64,000 bases of DNA from Mycobacterium sp. AZCC_0083 (lineage in GTDB: Bacteria; Actinomycetota; Actinomycetes; Mycobacteriales; Mycobacteriaceae), in contig NZ_JACHGP010000013.1 of the NCBI RefSeq assembly GCF_014202335.1, forward strand, positions 62,001 to 126,000. The letters run 5' to 3'. Positions 35,195 to 44,476 of the stretch are shown here, piece after piece. Position 1 is the first letter of the stretch. The number at the start of each line of letters is the position of its first letter. A model generated the notes under the pieces. It saw nothing but the letters and a program-made list of their open reading frames with translations. It searched no databases and was not told where the DNA came from. The translations under genes and the position numbers were made by a program.

Positions 35195-36936
35195 TTCAGC
35201 GGCACCGGCTCGAGAATCTCGGCCCGCGCCTCCGGGGCGGCGGCACGCAAGGCGTCGGCCGACTCGTCGTCGGGCTGCGTCTGCGACAACACCTCGGCCT
35301 CCACGCGCGCGGCGTACGTGGCGACTTCACGGTCCACGTCCTCGGCGCTCCACCCCAGCACGGGAGCGACCACCTCGGCGACCTCGCGAGCGCAGGCCAC
35401 CCCGCGGTGCGGATACTCGATCCCGATCCGCATCCGTCTGGTCAGGATGTCCTCGAGGTGGAGTGCGCCCTCGGCGACCACGGCGTACCACGCCTCCACC
35501 TTCAGGTAGACCGGCGCTTCGGTGATGGGCGCCAACAGATCCGGGCGGCCCTCGGCCATCGCGAGTACCTCCCCGATCAGCGATCCGTAGCGGTCGAGCA
35601 GGTGGCGCACACGGTACGGATGCAGACCGTAGTGCACGCCGACGTGCTCGGTCTGGTTGATCAGCGCGAAGTAGCCGTCGGCGCCCATGAGCGGCACCTT
35701 CTCGGTGATCGACGGCGCCACCCGGGCCGGGACGTACTCGGCGGCCGCGTCGATCGCGTCCTCGCCCATCACCCGGTAGGTGGTGTACTTGCCGCCGGCG
35801 ATGGCCACCAGCCCGGGCGACGGGACCGCGACGGCGTGCTCGCGCGACAGCTTGGACGTCTCTTCGCTCTCGCCTGCCAGCAGCGGCCGCAGCCCGGCGT
35901 AGACCCCGTCGATGTCGTCGTGGCTCAGTGGGGTGGCCAGCACGGTGTTGACGGTTTCGAGGATGTAGTCGATGTCGGCCTTGGTGGCCGCGGGATGGGC
36001 CAGGTCCAGATTCCACTCGGTGTCGGTGGTGCCGATGATCCAGTGCGTCCCCCACGGGATGACGAACAGCACCGAGTGATCGGTCCGCAGGATGATCGCC
36101 ACCTCACTCACGATGCGGTCGCGCGGCACCACGATGTGCACACCCTTGGAAGCCCGGACTCGGAACCGGCCCCGCTGTTTCGACAGCGCCTGGATCTCGT
36201 CGGTCCACACCCCGGTGGCGTTGACCACCACGTGCCCGCGCACGTCGGTGACCTCGCCGTTCTCGGAGTCGCGCGCCCGGACGCCGACCACGCGGTCACC
36301 CTCGCGCAGCAGCGACACCACCTGCGTCGAAGACCGCACCACCGCCCCGTAATGCGCGGCCGTGCGCGCGACCGTCATGGTGTGGCGGGCGTCGTCGACG
36401 ACGGTGTCGTAGTAGCGGATGCCGCCGATCAGCGAGCTGCGCTTCAACCCGGGAGCCAGCCGGAGCGCGCCCGCCTTGAACAGGTGTTTCTGCGCGGGAA
36501 CGGATTTGGCACCGCCGAGCTGGTCGTAGAGGAAGATGCCCGCGGCCACATACGGCCGCTCCCACCAGCGCTTGGTCAACGGGAACAGGAATGGCAGCGG
36601 CTTGACCAAATGCGGGGCCAGTGTCGTCAGCGAGAGTTCGCGCTCATGCAGCGCTTCGCGCACCAGCCCGAACTCCAGTTGCTCGAGGTAGCGCAGGCCG
36701 CCGTGGAACATCTTCGACGAGCGGCTCGACGTGCCGGATGCGAAGTCGCGGGCCTCGACGAGTGCCACCTTGAGCCCGCGGGTCGCTGCGTCCAGGGCTG
36801 CGCCCGCGCCGACCACGCCACCCCCGATCACGACGACGTCGAACTGCTCGTTGCCGAGTCGCTCCCAGGCTGCAGCGCGCTGCTGGGGGCCTAAAAAGGT
36901 CTGACCGTTGCCCGGACCGGGTATCGGGTCACTCAC
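35191..36936 (-). CDS. glpD2: FAD-dependent glycerol-3-phosphate dehydrogenase
   Basis: The 581-residue protein starts with an FAD-binding VVVIGGGVVGAGAALDAATRG (about residue 33), followed by DFASGTSSRSSKMFHGGLRYLEQLEFGLVREAL, the GlpD signature, and VPSPGLVAIAGGKYTTYRVMGEDAIDAA near residue 380. It oxidises glycerol-3-phosphate to dihydroxyacetone phosphate at the membrane and passes electrons to quinone. Length and position next to lpdA match M. tuberculosis glpD2 (Rv3302c). It lies 59 bases downstream of lpdA on the same strand and is probably co-transcribed with it. Confidence 0.94.
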   Translation of the reverse strand: MSDPIPGPGNGQTFLGPQQRAAAWERLGNEQFDVVVIGGGVVGAGAALDAATRGLKVALVEARDFASGTSSRSSKMFHGGLRYLEQLEFGLVREALHERELSLTTLAPHLVKPLPFLFPLTKRWWERPYVAAGIFLYDQLGGAKSVPAQKHLFKAGALRLAPGLKRSSLIGGIRYYDTVVDDARHTMTVARTAAHYGAVVRSSTQVVSLLREGDRVVGVRARDSENGEVTDVRGHVVVNATGVWTDEIQALSKQRGRFRVRASKGVHIVVPRDRIVSEVAIILRTDHSVLFVIPWGTHWIIGTTDTEWNLDLAHPAATKADIDYILETVNTVLATPLSHDDIDGVYAGLRPLLAGESEETSKLSREHAVAVPSPGLVAIAGGKYTTYRVMGEDAIDAAAEYVPARVAPSITEKVPLMGADGYFALINQTEHVGVHYGLHPYRVRHLLDRYGSLIGEVLAMAEGRPDLLAPITEAPVYLKVEAWYAVVAEGALHLEDILTRRMRIGIEYPHRGVACAREVAEVVAPVLGWSAEDVDREVATYAARVEAEVLSQTQPDDESADALRAAAPEARAEILEPVPLN

Positions 36937-36995
36937 GCCGGGACTCCTCAGTGTTACTCGTCGGTAGGCGTTCCTAGCTGAGAGCCTACGTGGAC

Positions 36996-38411
36996 TCAGT
37001 CCAGATCGTCGTGCGCCATCAGCCTGCGGGCCGCTTCGACGATCGACCCCGACAGCGACGGGTACACCGACAACGTCTGGGCCAGGTCGGTCACGGAGAT
37101 CCGGTTCTGCACCGCCAGCGCGATCGGCAGGATCAACTCCGACGCGATCGGGGCGACGACCACGCCACCGATCACCACGCCGGTCGCGGGGCGGCAGAAG
37201 ATCTTGACGAAGCCGCGGCGCAGCAGCGACATCTTCGCGCGCGCGTTGGTGGTCAGCGGCAGCATGATCGTTCGGGCGGGGACGGTGCCGTCGTCGATGG
37301 CCGTCTGCGGCACTCCGACGGCGGCGATCTCGGGCCGGGTGAACACCGCGGCCGCGACCGTGCGCAGCCGGATCGGCGAAACACCCTCGCCAAGGGCGTG
37401 ATACATGGCGATCCGGCCCTGCATCGCCGCAACGGACGCCAGCGGAAGCAGGCCTGTGCAGTCCCCCGCCGCGTAGATCCCCGACGCCGTGGTGCGCGAC
37501 ACCCGGTCCACCGACAGGTAGTTGCCGGGGCCGAGTTCGATGCCTACCCGCTCCAGGCCGAGTCCGCCGGTGTTGGGCACCGAGCCGACAGTCATCAACG
37601 CGTGGCTGCCCTCGACGGCGCGCCCGTCGGCCATCGACACCTTGACCCCGTCGGCGGTGCGGGTCACCGAGTCGGCGCGGGCGTTCTTGACCAACGACAC
37701 GCCGCGTTCGGCGAAGGCCTCCTCGAGCACCGCTGCGGCGTCGCTGTCCTCATGGGGCAGGATCTGGTCGCGGCTGGCAACCACGGTGACCTTCACGCCC
37801 AACTCGGTGTAGGCGCTGCAGAATTCCGCACCCGTCACGCCCGATCCGACGATGATCAGGTGTTCTGGCAGTTCGGTGAGGTCGTAGAGCTGGCGCCAGT
37901 TCAGAATGCGCTCGCCATCGGGCGCGGCGTTCGGCAGCACGCGCGGGCTGGCACCGGTGGCGATCAGCACGACGTCGGCCTTGAGCACGCCGACCTTGCC
38001 ATCGGTCGTGGTGACCTTCACCCTGTGGTGGGCCATCCCTGGGATGTCGTCGACCAGCTCACCGCGACCGTGCACGACGCTCACGCCCTGGCTGAGCAGT
38101 TGCGCACCGATGTCCGCCGACTGCGAGCGGGCGAGCGTCTTCACCCGGTTGTGGATCTGCGGCAGCGAGATCTTGGCGTCCTCGATCGCGATGTCGAAGC
38201 CCAGCCCGTCGGCCCGGCGCAGTTCGGTACGCACGCCCGTCGAGGCGATGAACGTCTTCGATGGCACGCAGTCCCACAGGACGCACGCACCACCGATGCC
38301 GTCGCTGTCGATGACCGTGATCTGCGCAATGTCGGGGCCATTGCCGGCCGCCACTAGCGCGGCTTCGTACCCGGCGGGCCCGCCGCCGATGATCGCAATG
38401 CGGGTAACCAC
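36996..38411 (-). CDS. lpdA: LpdA flavoprotein, NAD(P)H quinone reductase of the disulfide reductase family
   Basis: The 471-residue protein has an FAD motif (IAIIGGGPAGYEAALVA), an NAD(P) motif (LIIVGSGVTGAEFCSAYTELG), YAAGDCTG and the C-terminal dimer domain. The C-terminal LSVYPSLSGS lacks the His-Glu pair that dihydrolipoamide dehydrogenases use, which agrees with the quinone reductase role described for M. tuberculosis LpdA. Unlike the M. tuberculosis protein as I recall it, which has only one active-site Cys, this one has both: GACVLWDCVPSK (Cys43 and Cys48). The gene order lpdA-glpD2 fits Rv3303c-Rv3302c. Confidence 0.92.
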   Translation of the reverse strand: MVTRIAIIGGGPAGYEAALVAAGNGPDIAQITVIDSDGIGGACVLWDCVPSKTFIASTGVRTELRRADGLGFDIAIEDAKISLPQIHNRVKTLARSQSADIGAQLLSQGVSVVHGRGELVDDIPGMAHHRVKVTTTDGKVGVLKADVVLIATGASPRVLPNAAPDGERILNWRQLYDLTELPEHLIIVGSGVTGAEFCSAYTELGVKVTVVASRDQILPHEDSDAAAVLEEAFAERGVSLVKNARADSVTRTADGVKVSMADGRAVEGSHALMTVGSVPNTGGLGLERVGIELGPGNYLSVDRVSRTTASGIYAAGDCTGLLPLASVAAMQGRIAMYHALGEGVSPIRLRTVAAAVFTRPEIAAVGVPQTAIDDGTVPARTIMLPLTTNARAKMSLLRRGFVKIFCRPATGVVIGGVVVAPIASELILPIALAVQNRISVTDLAQTLSVYPSLSGSIVEAARRLMAHDDLD

Positions 38412-38430
38412 GTCGCTAACCTAACCTCCC

Positions 38431-38450
38431 GGGTCGCTTCGTTCCTGCCC
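38431..38450. repeat. Short dispersed repeat (GGGTCGCTTCGCTCCTGCC type)
   Basis: Close copies occur at 35098-35117 (inside the pseudouridine synthase gene), here upstream of lpdA, and at 62062-62080 at the end of the sigma factor gene. The core GTCGCTTCG is nearly self-complementary and could form a small hairpin. Function unknown. Confidence 0.5.
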
Positions 38451-38473
38451 ACCGGGCGAAATCCCCGAGGGCA

Positions 38474-38486
38474 AAGCCTTAGGCTT
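38474..38486. promoter_or_regulatory. Palindrome AAGCCT-T-AGGCTT before the GGCT-like gene
   Basis: A perfect inverted repeat with six-base arms lies 6 bases before the GTG of the gamma-glutamylcyclotransferase-like gene. It could be an operator, but no regulator gene is adjacent. Confidence 0.3.
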
Positions 38487-38492
38487 GCCCCC

Positions 38493-38966
38493 GTGCCGAT
38501 CTACGCCGCCTACGGATCGAACATGCATCCGGAGCAGATGCTGTTGCGCGCTCCTCACTCGCCGATGGCCGGAACTGGCTGGTTGCACGGCTGGCGGTTG
38601 ACGTTCGGCGGCGAGGATCTCAGCTGGGAAGGCGCGCTCGCCACGCTGGTCGAGGAGCCCGACTCCAAGGTGTTCGTGGTGCTCTACGACATGACCAAGG
38701 AGGACGAGGCCAACCTGGACCGCTGGGAGGGTTCGGAGCTCGGCTTCCACAAGAAGATCCGCTGCCGGGTGCACCGACTGGCGTCGGACACCAACACGGA
38801 GCCCGTGCTGGCCTGGATGTACGTCGTCGACGCATGGGAGGGCGGCATACCATCGGCGCGCTACCTCGGCGTGATGGCCGAGGCCGCCGAGATCGCCGGT
38901 GCGCCAGCGGAGTACGTGCACGATCTGCGTACCCGGCCCGCGGGCAACGTCGGCCCGGGCACCTAG
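38493..38966 (+). CDS. Gamma-glutamylcyclotransferase-fold protein (Rv3304-like)
   Basis: The 157-residue protein begins with a GTG as VPIYAAYGSNMHPEQML, the YGSN loop that defines the GGCT/AIG2-like fold, followed by RLTFGGEDLSWEGALATLVEEPDSKVFVVLYDM and a Glu in RWEGSELGFHKK that may be the catalytic acid of this fold. The fold usually releases 5-oxoproline from gamma-glutamyl peptides. Position next to lpdA matches M. tuberculosis Rv3304. Specific substrate unknown. Confidence 0.85.
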   Translation: MPIYAAYGSNMHPEQMLLRAPHSPMAGTGWLHGWRLTFGGEDLSWEGALATLVEEPDSKVFVVLYDMTKEDEANLDRWEGSELGFHKKIRCRVHRLASDTNTEPVLAWMYVVDAWEGGIPSARYLGVMAEAAEIAGAPAEYVHDLRTRPAGNVGPGT

Positions 38967-38979
38967 CTCACCCCCCTTC

Positions 38980-39045
38980 CCCGCGAGCGTGCGTGTCTGT
39001 TGGTCGACACGCCGCAATCGTCGACATTCTGCGCACGCTCACGCC
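38980..39045. repeat. MITE-like intergenic repeat, unit A
   Basis: The unit starts CCGCGAGCGTGCGTGTCTG and closes with an inverted end: arms GAGCGTGCG (38985-38993) and CGCACGCTC (39032-39040). Internal landmarks are a GACACGCCG block and a GTCGAC inverted pair. It overlaps the last codons of the AbiEi/DUF559-type gene. Related units are at 40017-40076, 53079-53211 (two) and 61134-61419 (two). Confidence 0.75.
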
Positions 39046-39926
39046 GCGCGAGAGCGACTCATTTGGTGATTGATCCGGGCGACGAGGTCTGCCGACCGGT
39101 ACCGAACGTCGTCGAACAACGCGGGTATGGCCACCCAATCGATGTCCTGCAACGCGACGTGGCGCCTCCGGTCCCGGCGCATGGCCTCAACGCCGCTGTG
39201 CCACGGCTCCCCGTCGTACTCCACGGCTATCCGATGCTCCGGCCACGCCAAGTCGAGGCGCCTCAGCTCGCGGTTGCCGTCCACGACCTCGTACTGCACC
39301 GCCGGGGTCGGCAGGCCTGCGTCGAGGACGATCAAACGCAACTCGCTCTCCATCGGTGATTCCGCTCTTGGGTCAGCCAGCGGGATGAGGTCCCGGACCA
39401 CGACGATGCCGCGTCTGCCGGCCTGTTGAAGCGCAGCGCGCCAGAGTTCGGCTCGGTCACAGGTGCGACTGCGCAGGGCGGCGTCCAAGGTCGCCAACGC
39501 CCGCGGGCGACGCAGACTGCGTGCCACCTCGACCGCAGTCCACGCCGGGGCGGTGACGGGTCGCCCGTCGATGACGGTCAGCGGTGCTCCGTCCCGACGG
39601 TGCACCGACAATCCATCGGCCGACCGCAGCTGGCAGTTCGGCGGGTTTATCACGTGCAACGTCGTGGTGTCTTCGGTATCGAATCCGTGCAGCGCCGCTG
39701 CGGTGCCGAGACATACGGCAACCGTTCGGCCACAGGACAAGTCGATGCCACGTAGTCGTGCGGCATCGGTCGGTTCGCCCCGACAGTAGATGCCCTGCCA
39801 CATGCGTTCGAGCCGGCCATCCTCCACCATTCGATCGAAGGCATACCGCGTGACGCACTGCAAGATCTGGCCGCTGGTGGCCACTCCGCCCTGCTGCTTG
39901 AGAGTCCGCATTAGTTCGTCGTCCAT
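39039..39926 (-). CDS. AbiEi-type HTH plus DUF559 endonuclease-fold protein
   Basis: The 295-residue protein starts with a winged-helix region (QQGGVATSGQILQCVTRYAFDRMVEDGRLERMWQGIY), typical of the AbiEi antitoxin N-terminus. The C-terminal part is a DUF559/Vsr-like PD-(D/E)xK nuclease fold: MESELRLIVLDAGLPTP, then RRLDLAWPEHRIAVEYDGEPWH, then LQDIDWVAIPALFDD. Such proteins are common in mycobacteria; whether they act in phage defence is unproven, and no AbiEii toxin partner is adjacent. The gene interrupts the order Rv3304-amiA1 seen in M. tuberculosis and is bracketed by inverted copies of the intergenic repeat, which suggests it was acquired. Confidence 0.78.
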   Translation of the reverse strand: MDDELMRTLKQQGGVATSGQILQCVTRYAFDRMVEDGRLERMWQGIYCRGEPTDAARLRGIDLSCGRTVAVCLGTAAALHGFDTEDTTTLHVINPPNCQLRSADGLSVHRRDGAPLTVIDGRPVTAPAWTAVEVARSLRRPRALATLDAALRSRTCDRAELWRAALQQAGRRGIVVVRDLIPLADPRAESPMESELRLIVLDAGLPTPAVQYEVVDGNRELRRLDLAWPEHRIAVEYDGEPWHSGVEAMRRDRRRHVALQDIDWVAIPALFDDVRYRSADLVARINHQMSRSRAA

Positions 39927-40016
39927 GCAGGCGATGGTCAGGCTCGGCGACGGTGGCCCACCAGTGACGAATCAACATTTGTGGATGAAAGGTCAACTGT
40001 GCACAGCCAGTTCGTC

Positions 40017-40076
40017 GCGAGCGTGCGCATAGTGCTGGTGTTTGCGGCGTGTCGTGCAACAGACACGCACGCTCGC
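40017..40076. repeat. MITE-like intergenic repeat, unit B (inverted relative to A)
   Basis: Perfect 11-base arms GCGAGCGTGCG (40017-40027) and CGCACGCTCGC (40066-40076) enclose a block that, read on the minus strand, has the same order as unit A: CGTGTCTGTTG then GACACGCCGC. Units A and B therefore face each other across the AbiEi/DUF559-type gene. Confidence 0.75.
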
Positions 40077-40087
40077 GGGAAAGGGAA

Positions 40088-41257
40088 TTAGAGCAGCGCG
40101 GACTGCTCCACGATGTTGGTCATCACCCGCACGCCGACGGCCAGCGCCCGCTCGTCGAGATCGAACGTCGGCTGGTGCAGATCGAGCTGCGGCCCGCGCC
40201 CCGACCAGACGCCGAGGCGGGCCATCGCGCCGGGCACGTCCTCCAGATACCAGGAGAAGTCCTCGCCGCCGCCCGACTGACGGGTGGCGGACAGCACGTC
40301 GGGCCCGACGGCTTCGATGGCATGGGTGAGGATGCGCGTCGACACCGCTTCGTTGACCACCGGCGGAACGCCGCGCCGGTATTGCACGCTGTAGTCGACG
40401 TTCAGTGGCGCCATCAACGACGAAACGATTTCGCGGACAAGCAATTCCATCGCGACCCAGGCCTCTCGGCTGGCCGTTCGAATGGTGCCTGCCACCGTGC
40501 CGGACTGCGGGATGGCGTTGGCGGCCACCCCGGCGTTCACCGCGCCCCACACCATGACGGTGCTGTCCCGCGGGTCGACGCGTCGCGACAGCACGCCGGG
40601 AACGCCGGTGATCAGCGTGCCCAGCGCGTACACCAGGTCACCGGTGAGGTGCGGCCGCGAGGTGTGCCCACCGGGCGAGCGCAGCGTGATCTCCACCTGG
40701 TCGGCCGCCGACGTGATCGGGCCCGCGATGACCGCCACCTTGCCGACTTGCAGCCGCGGATCGCAGTGCAGCGCGAATATCCGCGACACGCCGTTGAGGG
40801 CACCCGCCGCGATGGCGTCGATGGCGCCACCGGGCATCAGCTCCTCGGCGGGCTGAAAGACCAGCCGCACGCCGACCGGCAGCTCGGGCACCGACGCCAG
40901 CGCAAGGGCCGCGCCAAGCAGCACCGACGTGTGCCCGTCGTGGCCGCAGGCATGGGTGACACCGGGCATCAGCGACGCGTACGGCGCGCCGGTCCGCTCG
41001 GTCATCGGCAACGCGTCCATGTCGGCCCGCAGCGCCACCCGCGGACCGTGTTCCGGGCCGAAGTCGCACGTCAGACCGGTGCCGCCGGGCAGCACCTTCG
41101 GGTTCAGGCCGGCGTCGGCCAGAAGCGACGCGACGAATTGCGTCGTCGCGAACTCCTGGCGGCCCAGCTCGGGGTTGGCGTGGATGTGTCTGCGCCACGC
41201 CACCAGATCATTGACGTGGCCGGTCAGCCACGCGTCGGTGTGATCCCTGATGCTCAT
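40088..41257 (-). CDS. amiA1: M20-family amidohydrolase
   Basis: The 389-residue metallo-amidohydrolase has WRRHIHANPELGRQEF near residue 22, the metal-binding motif HACGHDGHTSVLLGAALAL, a Glu-containing FQPAEELMPGGA and the lid-domain PGGHTSRPH. This is the N-acyl-amino acid/aminobenzoyl-glutamate type of M20 peptidase, using two zinc or one manganese ion. Its start overlaps the stop-start junction with the next M20 gene upstream (4 bases), as in the amiB1-amiA1 pair of M. tuberculosis. Substrate unknown; the pair probably releases amino acids from acylated or peptide precursors. Confidence 0.9.
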   Translation of the reverse strand: MSIRDHTDAWLTGHVNDLVAWRRHIHANPELGRQEFATTQFVASLLADAGLNPKVLPGGTGLTCDFGPEHGPRVALRADMDALPMTERTGAPYASLMPGVTHACGHDGHTSVLLGAALALASVPELPVGVRLVFQPAEELMPGGAIDAIAAGALNGVSRIFALHCDPRLQVGKVAVIAGPITSAADQVEITLRSPGGHTSRPHLTGDLVYALGTLITGVPGVLSRRVDPRDSTVMVWGAVNAGVAANAIPQSGTVAGTIRTASREAWVAMELLVREIVSSLMAPLNVDYSVQYRRGVPPVVNEAVSTRILTHAIEAVGPDVLSATRQSGGGEDFSWYLEDVPGAMARLGVWSGRGPQLDLHQPTFDLDERALAVGVRVMTNIVEQSALL

Positions 41258-42432
41258 GCGCGATCCGCCTTCAGGCGCAGCACGCGGTCCCGCTCAGCGG
41301 GCGTCTCGGCCAGCGCGACGACCGTGCGCGCCAGCATGATGGCCCCTTCGACGACGGCCTTGTCGGCACTCGGTCCCGCTGCCGCAACCGCGAATCCGGG
41401 CTGGTGGATCGACGCGCCGTTGGCGTCGATGCCCACGATCGGGTGGATGCCCGGCATCACCTGCGTGACGTTGCCCATGTCGGTGCTACCCAGCGGCAGC
41501 GCGGCCTCGACCTCCACGGCGACGGGAGTCCGGCCCATCCGCACCATCTCGGCGCGGAAGACGTCGGCCAACCACTGGTCGGGGGTCAGCTCGAGGTAGG
41601 AGGGCTCGGTCTCCGAGACGTCGAACTCGCAGCCGGTCGCCACCGCGCCTGCCAGGAAGCAGTCCGACATCCTGCCCTCGAGTTCGCGCAGCGACCAGGC
41701 GTCGTTGGCGCGCATCGTGTACTCCATCTCGGCGCGTGCCGGAATGATGTTCGTGGCCTGTCCGCCGTCGGTGACGATGCCGTGCACCATCTGCCCCGGC
41801 GCGAACTGCTGCCGCAGCAGCCCGATCGCCACCTGCGCGACGGTGATCGCGTCGGCGGCGTTCAGACCCAGATACGGCGCGACCGCCGCGTGTGCCTCTC
41901 GGCCCGAGTAGACGACCGCGACCTGCGACAACGCCAACGAACGTGCGCGGGCGATGTCGAGCGGCCCGGCGTGCAGCATCACCGTCGCGGCGATGTCGTC
42001 GAACGTGCCCGCCTCGAGCATCAGCGCCTTGCCCCCTCCGGCCTCCTCGGCGGGCGTGCCGAGCAGCACCACCGTCAGGTTCAGCTCGTCGGCGACGTCG
42101 GCCAGCGCCAGCGCCGCGCCGACCGCGGACGCCGCGATGATGTTGTGCCCACAGGCGTGACCGATCTCGGGCAGCGCGTCGTACTCGGCGCAGATGCCGA
42201 CGACCAGCGACCCGCTGCCGTACTCGGCACGGAACGCGGTGTCCAACCCGCCGGGCGCGGCCATGATCTCGAATCCGCGGTCGGCGACGAGCGCCTGCGT
42301 CTTGGCACAGCTGCGATGTTCGTTGAAGGCGAGCTCGGGCTCGGCGTGGATCGAGTGCGACAACTCGATCAAGTCGCCACGACGTCGCTGGACTACATCC
42401 TCGACGGTCGTCGAGGCGGTGGCGGTGGGCAT
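41254..42432 (-). CDS. amiB1: M20-family amidohydrolase
   Basis: The 392-residue paralogue of the downstream gene has LSHSIHAEPELAFNEHRS near residue 24, IGHACGHNIIAASAVGAALAL (metal ligands), LGTPAEEAGGGKALML (catalytic Glu) and SGREAHAA. It resembles the AbgB/peptidase M20D group, such as p-aminobenzoyl-glutamate hydrolase subunits. The first gene of a two-gene operon with 4-base overlap; both genes are divergent from punA. Confidence 0.9.
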   Translation of the reverse strand: MPTATASTTVEDVVQRRRGDLIELSHSIHAEPELAFNEHRSCAKTQALVADRGFEIMAAPGGLDTAFRAEYGSGSLVVGICAEYDALPEIGHACGHNIIAASAVGAALALADVADELNLTVVLLGTPAEEAGGGKALMLEAGTFDDIAATVMLHAGPLDIARARSLALSQVAVVYSGREAHAAVAPYLGLNAADAITVAQVAIGLLRQQFAPGQMVHGIVTDGGQATNIIPARAEMEYTMRANDAWSLRELEGRMSDCFLAGAVATGCEFDVSETEPSYLELTPDQWLADVFRAEMVRMGRTPVAVEVEAALPLGSTDMGNVTQVMPGIHPIVGIDANGASIHQPGFAVAAAGPSADKAVVEGAIMLARTVVALAETPAERDRVLRLKADRA

Positions 42433-42570
42433 CCTGGCAGTATCTCACCGCTGGCTGATGCCCACTTCGTCGCGTTGAGGTAGCGCTGGCGGCCATCGCC
42501 ACTCGCACTTCGTCACACTGGTTGCTCAGTCAACTTTGCTCAGTCGACGCCCGACGTAGGCTTCCTTCTC

Positions 42571-43374
42571 GTGACTGGCGCGACCGATCCCCAGGCCACC
42601 GCGGAAGCGGCCGCCGCAGAACTCCTGGCACGCACCGGCGTGGACTCCTTCGACGTCGCCGTGGTCCTCGGCTCGGGATGGGCGCCCGCCGCCGCGGAAC
42701 TCGGTCAGCCGTCCGCCGTCGTCGCCATGGCCGATCTGCCGGGGTTCACCCCGCCGACCGCGGCAGGCCACGGCGGACAGGCACTCGCCGTCCCGGTCGG
42801 TGACCGGCGGGTGCTGGTGCTGCTCGGCCGCACCCACGCCTACGAGGGCCATGACCTGCGCCACGTCGTGCATCCCGTCCGCACGGCCTGCGCCGCGGGC
42901 GCCAGCACGGTCGTGCTGACCAACGCCGCGGGTGGGCTGCGCGAGGACTTCACGGTGGGCCAGCCGGTGCTGATCAGCGATCACCTCAACCTGACCGCAC
43001 GTTCACCGCTCGTCGGCGCCCAGTTCGTCGACCTCGTCGACGCATACGCGCCGCGACTGCGGGACCTGGCCCGCGACGTCGATCCGACCCTGACCGAGGG
43101 CGTCTACGCCGGGCTGCCAGGGCCGCACTACGAAACGCCCGCCGAGATCCGGATGCTGCGCACGCTTGGCGCCGACCTGGTCGGCATGTCGACGGTGCAC
43201 GAGACGATCGCGGCGCGGGCGGCCGGGGCTGAGGTACTGGGCGTCTCGCTGGTGACGAACCTGGCCGCGGGCATGACGGGACAGCCGCTCAGCCACGTCG
43301 AGGTGCTCGAGGCCGGACGTCAGTCGGCGACGCGGATGGGTTCCCTGCTGGCCGACGTGCTGGCCCGCCTGTAG
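42571..43374 (+). CDS. punA: Purine nucleoside phosphorylase
   Basis: The 267-residue enzyme starts with a GTG and shows the trimeric PNP signatures: [59 protein letters not shown] and the substrate-binding [16 protein letters not shown] with the later TNLAAGM. It phosphorolyses inosine and guanosine to base and ribose-1-phosphate. Position matches M. tuberculosis Rv3307 (deoD/punA). It belongs to the nucleoside salvage group with upp, add, deoA and cdd. Its 3' end overlaps the convergent AbrB-like gene by 55 bases. Confidence 0.92.
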   Translation: MTGATDPQATAEAAAAELLARTGVDSFDVAVVLGSGWAPAAAELGQPSAVVAMADLPGFTPPTAAGHGGQALAVPVGDRRVLVLLGRTHAYEGHDLRHVVHPVRTACAAGASTVVLTNAAGGLREDFTVGQPVLISDHLNLTARSPLVGAQFVDLVDAYAPRLRDLARDVDPTLTEGVYAGLPGPHYETPAEIRMLRTLGADLVGMSTVHETIAARAAGAEVLGVSLVTNLAAGMTGQPLSHVEVLEAGRQSATRMGSLLADVLARL

Positions 43375-44420
43375 GCGAACCGCTTGGTCAGCGCGACGAC
43401 GCCGCGTGCCATCAGCGGAGCGACGAACAGCATGAGCAGCACCCGCACCACCTGCGCGGCAATGATGAACGTGACGTTGGATCCCGTCTCGACGGCCGTC
43501 GCCAGCACCGCGTAGACGCCGCCGGGGCTGGTGGCCAGGTAACCCTCTAGGGGACTGATCCCGGTCGTGTGCGCCAACAGCACGCCAAGTCCCGCGCACG
43601 CGACGTTGAGTAGGACGATCAGCGCCAGTGCGGCGGGAAGCGCTCGCCCGATGGCCTTGAAGGACGTCTTGGTGAACGCGACACCTGCCTGCCAACCGAT
43701 CACGGCGTAGCCGAGTTGAACGAGCACGAACGGCACCGACAACCCGAACGAAACCCCGGTGAGCTGCAATGCGATGGTGATCGTCATCGGGCCGAGCAGC
43801 CCAGCGCCAGGCAGTCGGATGAGCTTACCGCCCGTTGCGCCGACGAGCACGATGGCGACGATCATCGCCATGCTGAGATACCAAGGGGCCGAACTGGTTT
43901 GGGCGGACGGGGCGAAGTGTCCGGTCTTCTGGGCGTGATAGACGAGGGTGACCACGACGGGCATCGACGCGGTGATCAACCCGACGCGCAGGTACTGCAC
44001 GACGGCGACCACGCGGTCGTCGCCACCGAGTTCCCTGGCGATCGCGACCAGACCCGACGCGCCGCCCGCGACCAATGCGAGCGCTCCCGTGAGCGGACTG
44101 ACGTCGCGGTGCAGGCCGAGCAGAGCTCCGGCGATGATGCTCAGCACCAGCGTGGCAACGGCGACCCCGAGCACGATCGGCCAGTCCGCGCCAAGCGCCG
44201 TCAGCGCGTCGCGGTGCACCATCGTGCCGATGTAGACGCCAAGCACGCCCTGCGCGGCGATGCCCGCCTTGCGGGGGACGCGCCCCGGAGCGTAGGACAG
44301 CAAGGCCAGCACCATGCCGACGACCAGTGCGGCGAACAGCGCCGCCGAGGGCACGCCGACGATGGTCAGCGGCACGGTCACGGCAACCGTGACCAGCACC
44401 AACAACGTCCATCGCATCAT
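43320..44420 (-). CDS. AbrB/AmoA-like integral membrane protein (duplicated AbrB domain)
   Basis: The 366-residue protein is almost entirely membrane-embedded, with about 10 hydrophobic helices. It contains the repeated motif [11 protein letters not shown]...[35 protein letters not shown] in the first half and [18 protein letters not shown] in the second, as in the AbrB duplicated membrane family. The name AbrB refers to a membrane family distinct from the small DNA-binding AbrB; it is a putative transporter or regulator. It is divergent from a MarR gene with two operator-like palindromes in the gap, so it is the likely MarR target. Confidence 0.85.
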   Translation of the reverse strand: MMRWTLLVLVTVAVTVPLTIVGVPSAALFAALVVGMVLALLSYAPGRVPRKAGIAAQGVLGVYIGTMVHRDALTALGADWPIVLGVAVATLVLSIIAGALLGLHRDVSPLTGALALVAGGASGLVAIARELGGDDRVVAVVQYLRVGLITASMPVVVTLVYHAQKTGHFAPSAQTSSAPWYLSMAMIVAIVLVGATGGKLIRLPGAGLLGPMTITIALQLTGVSFGLSVPFVLVQLGYAVIGWQAGVAFTKTSFKAIGRALPAALALIVLLNVACAGLGVLLAHTTGISPLEGYLATSPGGVYAVLATAVETGSNVTFIIAAQVVRVLLMLFVAPLMARGVVALTKRFAYRRASTSASREPIRVAD

Positions 44421-44425
44421 TAATG

Positions 44426-44439
44426 CAAGTATGCACTTG
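44426..44439. promoter_or_regulatory. Inverted repeat CAAGT-ATGC-ACTTG, candidate MarR operator 1
   Basis: The repeat lies 5 bases upstream of the AbrB-like gene start on its side of the 76-base divergent gap. The arms share the AAGT/ACTT core with operator 2 in the same gap. Confidence 0.5.
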
Positions 44440-44476
44440 TCACTTCGAGCTCACAACCTGATGTTCATCACGCAAA

